From Bog-473 sp035483935 (GTDB taxonomy: Bacteria > Actinomycetota > Acidimicrobiia > Acidimicrobiales > RAAP-2): a DNA stretch of 11,484 nt. The stretch is taken from positions 1 to 11,484 of the forward strand of contig DATHPK010000181.1 of assembly GCA_035483935.1 (NCBI GenBank), in the 5' to 3' direction. Below are positions 1-5,588 of the stretch, in pieces. The first letter of the stretch is position 1. Every line of letters starts with the position of its first letter. The translations under genes and the position numbers were made by a program. Under the pieces are notes generated by a model. The model searched no databases. It was not told where the DNA came from and worked only from the letters and a program-made list of their open reading frames with translations.

Positions 1-660
1 TTCAAGCTGCCCGTCCCGCCGCGTTCGGGCGCCGTCCCGATGGAGGTGTCCAAGCTCGGCGTCCGCTACGGGAGCAACGAGGTGCTGGCCAACGTCAACT
101 TCCACGCAGGTCGCGGCGACCACATCGTCATCATCGGGCGCAACGGCGCGGGCAAGTCGTCGTTGCTGCGTTGCCTGGCCGGGGTGCAGGATCCGTCGAA
201 CGGGATTGTCGAGCTCGGGGTCAACGTCGAACTGGGTTATTTCGCGCAGGAGCACGAGCAGATCGACCCGACCCTGACCGCGCTCGGCAACGTGAGCGAC
301 GCCGTGCTCGCCCAGGAGAAGGACCGACGAGCCCTGCTCGGTTCGTTCGGCCTGCCCTCCAAGGCGGCGGACCAGATGCCGGCGACCCTTTCAGGCGGCG
401 AGCGGGCCAAGCTGGGTCTCGCGATGCTCTCGGCGGGCGAGGCCAACGTGCTTCTGCTCGACGAGCCGACCAACAACCTGGACCCGTCGTCGATCACGGC
501 CGTGGGCACCATGCTGGGCGCGTGGCCGGGCACCATCATCGCGGTGAGCCACGAGCGCGTCTTCGTCGAGGCGTTGCGCCCGACGTACTGCCTGCGCCTG
601 CCCGAGGAGCGCTACACCCACTGGCGCGAGGAGTACCTCGACGACGTCGAAATGCGCTGA
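1..660 (+). CDS. ABC-F family ATPase, C-terminal ABC domain (5' end outside window)
   Basis: The reading frame is open from base 1, so the gene starts upstream. What is visible is one complete ABC domain, preceded by a Pro-rich stretch (FKLPVPPRSGAVP) that looks like the end of the inter-domain linker. Counting from the Met at 40, Walker A is GRNGAGKSS (33-41) and the Q-loop is YFAQEH (67-72). They are followed by the LSGGERAKLGLAML signature, Walker B LLLDEPTNNLD and the H-loop AVSHER. The DEPTNNLD form, a tight soluble domain with no membrane segment, and the Y-x-HW-x4-YLDDVE ending are typical of ABC-F proteins (Uup/EttA/VmlR group). Known members act on ribosomes in translation or antibiotic protection and do not transport. 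The specific subfamily cannot be assigned without the N-terminal half. The gene ends convergently with the next one. Confidence 0.9.
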   Translation, partial: FKLPVPPRSGAVPMEVSKLGVRYGSNEVLANVNFHAGRGDHIVIIGRNGAGKSSLLRCLAGVQDPSNGIVELGVNVELGYFAQEHEQIDPTLTALGNVSDAVLAQEKDRRALLGSFGLPSKAADQMPATLSGGERAKLGLAMLSAGEANVLLLDEPTNNLDPSSITAVGTMLGAWPGTIIAVSHERVFVEALRPTYCLRLPEERYTHWREEYLDDVEMR

Positions 661-718
661 CGCGGGCGAACCGTCAGCCCGATCCGGCTGAGCGCCCACG
701 AGCGCCCGGCCGGCGCCC
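661..718. terminator. Convergent intergenic spacer with two short hairpins
   Basis: The 58 bp between two converging stop codons hold two GC-rich inverted repeats. One is TCAGCC (674-679) with GGCTGA (686-691), loop 6 nt. The other is GCGCC (702-706) with GGCGC (712-716), loop 5 nt. Neither is followed by a T-run on either strand. High-GC actinobacterial terminators often lack the T-run, so a bidirectional terminator is a reasonable inference but not demonstrated. Confidence 0.35.
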
Positions 719-2350
719 CTACACCCAGATCTGCGTCGGCCAGAGCACGCCCTCGTCGAAGGCGACGGCCTTGCTCCCGTTCGGGGTCATCGGGTTGGCG
801 AAGTTCTGCACCTTGGGATTGGCGACGACGGCCCAGGTGTCGCGGGCCAGCCACAGGTAGGGGATGTCCTCGGCCAGGTATTTGTTGATGCTTTGGTACT
901 GCTTGACCCGCTCCGACTTCACGCCCGTCGTCCGTCCCGCGACGAGCGCGGCTTGCACCCGGGGGTCCACGTTGCGCGCCATGTTCAGGGCCAACGGGCC
1001 CGACGCCAGCTGGGTCGTCCACCAGACATAGTTGAGGTCGGGGTCAACCGCTCCGAACTGACGCCACGTCGTGGCCTGGTAGGTGCCGGCCAGCGCGTCG
1101 TTGATGAGGGTCGACTGGGCCAGCGTGTTGATGCTCACGCTCATCCCGGCCTGCTGGAAGGCCTGCTGCAGGAACTGGGCCGCCCGCTGCACGTCCGAGT
1201 TGCTCGTCGCGTTGAGGTTGAACGAGACCGAACCCCCCTGCCTCTTGATCTGCGAGACGAGCCTTGCCGCGCCGTGAGGGTCGTAGCTGGGGTACGACGT
1301 CGAGGTGTAGTACTCGCTGCCCGGGATGAACAGGCCGTGCATCGGTGCGTCGACGCCCTTGTCGATGACCTTGGAGAACTGCGCCTCGTTGATGCACATG
1401 GCCGCAGCCTCACGCAACTGCTTGTTGTTGAAGGGCGCCGCCGCCGTGTTGAGCATGATGCATTGCACGGTCGGCTGGCCCAGCACCTGGCCGCTGTTGT
1501 CGTAGTACGACCACTTCTTGTCGCCCCGGAACTGCTGGAGGCTGGTCGGCGAGTTCGTGTGCATCATGTCGATCTCGCCCGTGTCCAGGGCGGCCGCCCG
1601 CGCGTTGGGGTCGATGATGGGCTTGAAGGTGATCGAGTCCAGGTAGGGGTATCCCTTGCGCCAGTAATTCGGGTTCTTCGTGGCCGTCATGTGGCTGTTG
1701 GGGATCCACTCCTGGAAGACGAATGGTCCCGTCCCGATGGGGTGTGAGGTGCCGTTGGGGTTGTTGAGCATGGCGGGCGCCGCCACGTAGCCGGTCTGCG
1801 CCTGGGCGAAGTAGTACGGCAACGGCTCCCAGGGCGTCTTCGTCGTGATGGTCACCGACAGGGGACCGCTCACCGAGACGTCGGAGATGTTGGTGGCGAA
1901 TGCCGGCCCGACCAGTGCGGACGAAGCCTGCTTTTCGAGGTTCAGGTGCAGCACGCTCGAGTCGAGGGGCGTGCCGTCGTGGAAGAGGATCCCTGGCTTC
2001 AAGGTGATGACGAACTGCGTGAAGTCGGCATTCGAGGTGATCGACTGGGCGAGATACGGCTCGACGTTGCCTTGCGCGTTGACGATCGCGATCGGGTCGA
2101 AGACAGAACGGCCGTAGAGGAAGCCGCCCTCGTCCCAGCGCGCCGACGTCGGGTCGAAGCCGCTCTCCTCGGTGTCGATGCCCATCGTCAGGGAGCCGCC
2201 CTTGACGGGCTTGCCCGTTGCGATCCCGTTTCGGCCCGGGCCGTTGGTCTCCGAGGCCCCGGCCACCCCCTCGCCGCCGAGAAGCGCCGCCCCCGCTCCC
2301 AGTGCCAGCCCGCCCGCCAGGAACGACCGCCGATCAAACGACTTCGACAT
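719..2350 (-). CDS. ABC transporter substrate-binding protein, family 5 (peptide/nickel type), Tat-exported
   Basis: This is a periplasmic-type solute-binding protein of the SBP_bac_5 family (DppA/OppA-like), 543 aa, the usual length. I chose the ATG at 2348-2350 over an in-frame start 27 nt further upstream. It places a twin-arginine motif (DRRSFL, residues 6-11) at the extreme N-terminus, and a G-run lies a few bases upstream as a possible ribosome site. A hydrophobic GGLALGAGAALLGG core follows, with likely cleavage near VAGA/S (about residue 32). No lipobox Cys is present, unlike many Gram-positive binding proteins, so the product may be released or held by its partners. Family marks include GGSLTMGIDTEESGFDP, the ITLKPGILFHDGTPL stretch and a C-terminal DIPYLWLARD region. 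No permease or ATPase genes lie beside it, so it is an orphan here. The ligand cannot be told; short peptides are the family default. Confidence 0.9.
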   Translation of the reverse strand: MSKSFDRRSFLAGGLALGAGAALLGGEGVAGASETNGPGRNGIATGKPVKGGSLTMGIDTEESGFDPTSARWDEGGFLYGRSVFDPIAIVNAQGNVEPYLAQSITSNADFTQFVITLKPGILFHDGTPLDSSVLHLNLEKQASSALVGPAFATNISDVSVSGPLSVTITTKTPWEPLPYYFAQAQTGYVAAPAMLNNPNGTSHPIGTGPFVFQEWIPNSHMTATKNPNYWRKGYPYLDSITFKPIIDPNARAAALDTGEIDMMHTNSPTSLQQFRGDKKWSYYDNSGQVLGQPTVQCIMLNTAAAPFNNKQLREAAAMCINEAQFSKVIDKGVDAPMHGLFIPGSEYYTSTSYPSYDPHGAARLVSQIKRQGGSVSFNLNATSNSDVQRAAQFLQQAFQQAGMSVSINTLAQSTLINDALAGTYQATTWRQFGAVDPDLNYVWWTTQLASGPLALNMARNVDPRVQAALVAGRTTGVKSERVKQYQSINKYLAEDIPYLWLARDTWAVVANPKVQNFANPMTPNGSKAVAFDEGVLWPTQIWV

Positions 2351-2385
2351 CGCAACCCCCCAAGGTCTCTGTCTCACAACTGACG

Positions 2386-2411
2386 CCTGCCGGACGCCAT
2401 GCGTCGGCAGG
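2386..2411. promoter_or_regulatory. 11-bp inverted repeat in the divergent SBP/peroxiredoxin spacer
   Basis: The arms are CCTGCCGGACGC (2386-2397) and GCGTCGGCAGG (2401-2411). They pair over 11 bp with one bulged G and a 3-nt CAT loop. The near-identical octamers TCACAACT (2374-2381) and TTACAACT (2412-2419) flank it as direct repeats. The element lies 36 bp upstream of the SBP start and about 90 bp upstream of the peroxiredoxin start. It could be an operator for either gene or a leader hairpin of the SBP mRNA. I found no convincing -35/-10 pair in the rest of this 152-bp spacer. Confidence 0.45.
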
Positions 2412-2502
2412 TTACAACTCTGTGACCGATTCCGGGTGGCGGCTGCGCCTATGGCAGCCTGGGTGCCCCGCCCGCCCCCCCCGAGCCTGAGGAGAACTTC
2501 CA

Positions 2503-2985
2503 GTGACGATCGCAGTCGGCGACCGGATCCCCGATGTGAAGGTGTTCACGTTCAGCGACAAGGGCCCCGAGGCCACCACCTCGGCCGAGGTCCTGGGTCG
2601 CGGCAAGGTCGTGCTCTTCGGCGTGCCCGGGGCCTTCACGCCGACGTGCTCGGACCACCACCTCCCCGGCTTCGTGCTGCGGACCGACGAGCTGCGGGCC
2701 AAGGGCGCGGAGAAGGTCGTGTGCGTCTCGGTCAACGACCCCTTCGTCATGGGAGCGTGGGGTCAGGACCAGAACGTCGGCGACAGTGTCGTGATGCTGG
2801 CGGACGGCAACGGCGAGCTGGCCGAGGCGATGGGCCTCGTCATGGACGGCACGGGCTTCGGCCTCGGGAAGCGCTCGCAGCGTTTTGCAGCGATCATCGA
2901 CGACGGCGTCGTGTCCTGGCTCGCCGTCGAGCCCGGCCCCGGTCTCAAGGTGAGCTCGGCCGAAGAGGTGCTCGCCGCGCTCTGA
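2503..2985 (+). CDS. Peroxiredoxin, Prx5/PrxII type
   Basis: A 160-aa cytosolic thiol peroxidase that reduces H2O2 or organic hydroperoxides, at the standard length for Prx5/PrxII (AhpC/TSA-redoxin fold). The peroxidatic Cys is C49 in the PGAFTPTCS motif, and T46 is the conserved active-site Thr. A second Cys, C74 (KVVCVSVND), lies 25 residues later, the spacing of the second Cys in plant type II peroxiredoxins, so an atypical 2-Cys or glutaredoxin/thioredoxin-recycled mechanism is possible. A conserved Arg-containing segment (GKRSQRFAAIIDDG) follows. The start is GTG at 2503, supported by the strong ribosome site GAGGAGA at about 2488-2494. It is divergent from the SBP gene. No OxyR or AhpD gene is adjacent, so its regulation is not visible. 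Confidence 0.95.
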   Translation: MTIAVGDRIPDVKVFTFSDKGPEATTSAEVLGRGKVVLFGVPGAFTPTCSDHHLPGFVLRTDELRAKGAEKVVCVSVNDPFVMGAWGQDQNVGDSVVMLADGNGELAEAMGLVMDGTGFGLGKRSQRFAAIIDDGVVSWLAVEPGPGLKVSSAEEVLAAL

Positions 2986-3043
2986 GCCGCTGCAACAATC
3001 AGCTCCCGCGCGCAGCATCGCGCACTACGGGGCGACAACTGCG

Positions 3044-3087
3044 TAGTCCAAAAGGACCAAATTGAGGTCCACTAGTCCAAAAGTACC
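3044..3087. promoter_or_regulatory. Two 15-bp palindromic boxes upstream of GH16-1
   Basis: TAGTCCAAAAGGACC (3044-3058) recurs as TAGTCCAAAAGTACC (3073-3087), with 14 of 15 bases identical and start points 29 bp apart. Each box is itself a dyad: AGTCC-AAAA-GGACC is near-perfect, and AGTCC-AAAA-GTACC is a weaker match. Between them a further GGTCC (3066-3070) faces the GGACC of box 1 across 7 nt. The sequence is locally A/T-richer than its surroundings and ends 85 bp before the GH16-1 start. This looks like a tandem operator or activator site. I do not recognise the regulator. The rest of the 2986-3172 spacer shows only a 5-bp stem (3008-3012/3019-3023) after the peroxiredoxin gene. Confidence 0.55.
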
Positions 3088-3172
3088 TGGATACGTTGCG
3101 CGCCCTCCCTTACCCTGACGCCGCACGCTGCGGGACGAACGAGGCGGAGCGGCGAACCGAGGGGGACGGGCG

Positions 3173-4279
3173 ATGGTGTTCGAGAAGCTGCGCGGCAGGC
3201 GGGCGATCGCGCTCTTCGGAGCCACCTCTGCCGCCGCAGTGGTGGCGACTCTTGCGGTGACGCCCCTCCTCTCGCCCGGTCCGGCGTCGGCCTCGTGGTT
3301 CCAGCTCCACAAGCAGGCAGGGCCGAGGACGACGACGACGAACCCGCCTAAGCCCACGACGACGACTACTACGACCATCCCTGCTCCGCGAGCCACCACA
3401 ACCACGACCACCAAGACCACCTCGACGACGGCGCCCACCACGACCACGACCACGACCAGGTCGACCAGCACCACCACGACCACCACCAGCCCACCGTCCA
3501 ACACCACGACGACTTCCAAGGGCTGCCAAGGCACCACGCCGCTCGGGCTCGGCGGGAACTGGACGTGCACCTTCGACGACGAGTTCAACGGCACCTCGCT
3601 GAACACGAGCCTCTGGTCGCCCGAGCTCACCGCGCAGAACCTGTACGTGGCCGGACCGGACTGCTACGTCGACAACCCGAACACCATCTCGGAGTCCGGT
3701 GGCTATCTGTACCTCTCGGTGGTGAAGGTGCCGACGTTCAACTGCGTAAGCAGTTACACCTCGCAGTACGAGGCCGGCATGGTCACGACCCGCTCGCTGT
3801 TCACCCAGACCTACGGCGCGTTCGAGGTCGACGCGAAGTTGCCGGTGTCGACGGCACCGGGCCTGCAGGAGACGTTCTGGCTGTACCCGCAGAACCTCAC
3901 GTACGGGAAGTGGCCGGCCTCCGGCGAGATCGACTTCGCCGAGTTCTACAGCCAGTACCCCGATCTCGATATCCCCTACATCCACTACAACTACTCGAGC
4001 AGCGACCCGAACGTGACGTCGGACACCTGCGACATCAATCCGGCGCAGTTCAACACCTACGGAGTCGACTGGACGCCGACGTCGATCACGGTCCTCTACA
4101 ACGGCAACGTCTGCCTGACCGACTCGTGGAAAAACGGCCCGGCACCGTTCAACCAGCCGTTCTTCATTGCACTGACCCAGGCGCTCGGTCTCTCCGGCAG
4201 CAACGCGGTGAATGCCAACACGCCCCTACCCGCCACCACCCAGATCGACTGGGTGCGGGCCTGGACGCCGGCCGCCTGA
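3173..4279 (+). CDS. Secreted GH16 glycoside hydrolase with Thr-rich linker (GH16-1)
   Basis: A 368-aa extracellular endo-glycanase of family GH16, a family that cleaves beta-1,3/1,4-glucans, galactans or related polymers. The start is ATG 3173 with GAGGGGGA (3159-3166) just upstream. Residues 1-40 are a signal peptide: basic KLRGRR, an Ala/Val core, and cleavage near ASA/S. Residues 53-115 are a Thr-rich linker, and residues 118-368 form the catalytic domain. It opens with FDDEFNGTSLNTSLW and contains the catalytic motif E252-I-D254-F-A-E257. By the family rule these are the nucleophile, the assisting Asp and the acid/base, in the ExDxxE form. Typical YGAFEVDAKLP, GVDWTPTSITVLYNG and IDWVRAW strands follow. 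Six Cys (118, 132, 164, 191, 286, 314) suggest three disulfides. The RR pair could suggest Tat export, but the consensus is poor. Substrate is not assignable by eye. Confidence 0.93.
   Translation: MVFEKLRGRRAIALFGATSAAAVVATLAVTPLLSPGPASASWFQLHKQAGPRTTTTNPPKPTTTTTTTIPAPRATTTTTTKTTSTTAPTTTTTTTRSTSTTTTTTSPPSNTTTTSKGCQGTTPLGLGGNWTCTFDDEFNGTSLNTSLWSPELTAQNLYVAGPDCYVDNPNTISESGGYLYLSVVKVPTFNCVSSYTSQYEAGMVTTRSLFTQTYGAFEVDAKLPVSTAPGLQETFWLYPQNLTYGKWPASGEIDFAEFYSQYPDLDIPYIHYNYSSSDPNVTSDTCDINPAQFNTYGVDWTPTSITVLYNGNVCLTDSWKNGPAPFNQPFFIALTQALGLSGSNAVNANTPLPATTQIDWVRAWTPAA
3329..3517 (+). repeat. Low-complexity Thr-codon tract coding for the GH16-1 linker
   Basis: About 190 bp are dominated by ACC and ACG codons, encoding residues 53-115, of which roughly 39 are Thr with scattered Pro, Ser, Lys and Arg. 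Such linkers in actinobacterial secreted enzymes are flexible, often O-mannosylated spacers between the wall or membrane and the enzyme. That role is inferred here. The codons alternate ACC/ACG without strict periodicity, so this is a protein-level repeat and not a DNA satellite, though it may be prone to slippage and length variation between strains. Confidence 0.85.
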
Positions 4280-4360
4280 GCCGCGCCTGACCCGCACCGA
4301 TTCCCGGGTTTCCCCCTGGAGAGACGGCCTCGCTCTTGCCCCCATGGATCCGGGCAGGGC

Positions 4361-4382
4361 GACGGTCGTCCTCCTGACCGTT
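4361..4382 (+). terminator. Weak hairpin in the spacer after GH16-1
   Basis: ACGGTC (4362-4367) and GACCGT (4376-4381) form a 6-bp stem with an 8-nt loop, plus a possible G-T closing pair. It lies about 85 bp past the GH16-1 stop and about 35 bp before the next promoter. No T-run follows. It could be a factor-assisted terminator or a chance dyad. Nothing else stands out between 4280 and 4416. Confidence 0.2.
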
Positions 4383-4416
4383 CAGAGCCGCAGGCCGATG
4401 CCTCATGTGCGGACTC

Positions 4417-4445
4417 TTGACATGCAACCAAATGGCTGCTTAACT
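4417..4445 (+). promoter_or_regulatory. Sigma-70-type promoter of the ArsR-SRPBCC gene
   Basis: A perfect -35 hexamer TTGACA (4417-4422) is followed after exactly 17 bp by TTAACT (4440-4445), a weak -10 (3 of 6). The spacer is filled by the first operator copy, so a bound repressor would occlude polymerase. This would leave a leader of roughly 80 nt before the ATG at 4533. Confidence 0.55.
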
Positions 4446-4475
4446 GAGTTACGCAACCAAACGGCTGCATAACTG
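4424..4475. promoter_or_regulatory. Duplicated operator for the ArsR-SRPBCC regulator
   Basis: Two 23-bp copies (4424-4446 and 4453-4475) match at 21 of 23 positions and start 29 bp apart. Each contains a dyad: GCAACCA-AA-TGGCTGC (4424-4439, one mismatch between arms) and GCAACCA-AA-CGGCTGC (4453-4468, two mismatches). Copy 1 fills the gap between -35 and -10, and copy 2 lies in the early transcribed region. ArsR-family proteins are dimeric winged-helix repressors that bind such dyads. Autorepression by the adjacent gene is the natural inference. Confidence 0.7.
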
Positions 4476-4507
4476 GACCAGAAGCGAAGAAGACCAGAAG
4501 CGAAGAA
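4476..4507 (+). repeat. Perfect 16-bp tandem duplication in the ArsR leader
   Basis: GACCAGAAGCGAAGAA is present twice head-to-tail (4476-4491 and 4492-4507), followed by a decayed partial third copy starting GAACAG. It abuts the second operator and ends 25 bp before the ATG. It is purine-rich, and each copy carries GAAGAA, so it may act as a loose ribosome standby site, or it may simply be a recent slippage duplication. Confidence 0.8.
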
Positions 4508-4532
4508 GAACAGGCACAAAGCGGACCATTCG

Positions 4533-5402
4533 ATGCCAGAGATGGAAGCGGCAAAGGAAGCAGATGCGGATGCGGTCTTCCGGGCCTTGAGCGACCCGGC
4601 GAGACGCCGGCTCCTCGATCGGCTCAATCAGCGCAACGGGCTCACCCTCACCGAGCTCTGCGCCGACATGGGCATGACCAGGCAGGCAGTCTCCAAGCAT
4701 CTCGACGTGCTCGAGACGGCCGGACTCGTCACGACGCTGCGGCAGGGCCGGGAGAAGCATCACTACCTGAACGCCGCCCCCATCAACGACATCGCCGACC
4801 GCTGGATCCGCACCTACGACCGGGCGCGGGCAGAAGCCCTGTCCGATCTCAAGACGGCACTGGAGGCCAATCACATGGGCACGACCACAGAAACGACCAA
4901 GGACACGACGTTCGTCTACGCGACGTACATCCACGCGACGCCCGAGAAGGTCTGGCAGGGGTTGACGGACCCGGCCTTCACCAAGGAGTACTGGCGCCAT
5001 CCCACGGCCGGCGGTGTCGAGATGCGGACCGACTGGAAGAAGGGATCCACCTACGACGTGACCTATGAGCAGTCGGGGCTCGTCGTGAGCCACCCAGAGC
5101 AAGTCATCCTCGAGTCGGATCCGTTCCGCCGCCTCGCCTACACGTGGCACACGTTCACTCCGGAGTGGGCGGCCGCACATGGCATCGACCAGGCGCTCGC
5201 CGCCGACTGGGGCGCCGAGCCCCGATCCCGGGTCGCCTTCGACATCGAGGACGCCGGAAGCGGCGTCGTGAAGCTCACCGTCGTGCACGACGGCTTCGAG
5301 CCCGGAAGCGCCGTGCTCCAGGGCGTCAGTGGCGGGTGGCCTGCCGTCATCTCGGCGCTCAAGACCCTCTTGGAGACCGGGTCCTCTCTGCCCTCGTCCT
5401 GA
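4533..5402 (+). CDS. ArsR-type HTH regulator fused to SRPBCC/AHSA1 domain
   Basis: A 289-aa fusion. Residues 13-80 form an ArsR-like winged helix (FRALSDPARRRLLDRL, LTELCADMGMTRQAVSKHLDVLETAGLV, wing REKHHYL). Residues 125-285 form an SRPBCC domain of the AHSA1 group, with AT-x3-VW-x2-LTDP, DPFRRLAYTWH, VVKLTVVHDGF and SGGWPAVISALKTLLETG. SRPBCC folds enclose a hydrophobic ligand pocket, so the protein may be a one-component small-molecule sensor; the ligand is unknown. There is a single Cys (C43) and no ArsR metal-site CxC, so metal sensing is unlikely. Two starts are possible (4533 and 4542), neither with a good ribosome site; I took the first. An internal Met115 at the domain junction may mark where two genes fused. 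It lies between two GH16 genes but has its own promoter. Confidence 0.9.
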   Translation: MPEMEAAKEADADAVFRALSDPARRRLLDRLNQRNGLTLTELCADMGMTRQAVSKHLDVLETAGLVTTLRQGREKHHYLNAAPINDIADRWIRTYDRARAEALSDLKTALEANHMGTTTETTKDTTFVYATYIHATPEKVWQGLTDPAFTKEYWRHPTAGGVEMRTDWKKGSTYDVTYEQSGLVVSHPEQVILESDPFRRLAYTWHTFTPEWAAAHGIDQALAADWGAEPRSRVAFDIEDAGSGVVKLTVVHDGFEPGSAVLQGVSGGWPAVISALKTLLETGSSLPSS

Positions 5403-5403
5403 T

Positions 5404-5427
5404 CGGCGGGGTCACTCCGTTCCGCCG
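5404..5427 (+). terminator. Hairpin directly after the ArsR-SRPBCC stop
   Basis: CGGCGG (5404-5409) pairs with CCGCCG (5422-5427), with an added G-T pair inside and a 10-nt loop, starting 2 nt after the stop codon. There is no T-run downstream. It is a candidate terminator separating the regulator from GH16-2. The rest of the 5403-5588 spacer shows no convincing promoter for GH16-2. Confidence 0.3.
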
Positions 5428-5588
5428 GGCTCTGACCGAAGGCCGAGAGCAGCGTCGTTTACGATTGACCAGGGCGCCGGCGCGGAGCGATGGGCGGTGG
5501 CGACGCGATGCAACCGGGGGCGCTCTGAGGTGCCCGTGCGGACCGGGCTGGTGGGCTCCGCGGGGTCGTGCAGAGGATGGAGAACGGA

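Noticed and set aside
2377..2377. Upstream in-frame start for the SBP gene giving nine extra residues
   Set aside because: It would push the twin-arginine motif inward, and the ATG at 2350 has a G-rich stretch at a suitable distance.
3329..3517. Repeat tract considered as a CRISPR-like or satellite array
   Set aside because: There is no fixed unit or spacer; the periodicity is only codon-level Thr coding.
3025..3630. Open minus-strand frame coding a Val-rich protein
   Set aside because: It is the antisense of the ACC/ACG Thr tract in GH16-1; the poly-Val stretch is a by-product and the protein has no recognisable domain.
4533..5402. Metal-sensing ArsR/SmtB repressor
   Set aside because: There is one Cys and no CxC or other visible metal site. 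The C-terminal SRPBCC domain points to a hydrophobic ligand instead.
5465..5493. TTGACC as -35 of a GH16-2 promoter
   Set aside because: The hexamer at 17-bp spacing (CGATGG) is a poor -10, so I do not call a promoter.
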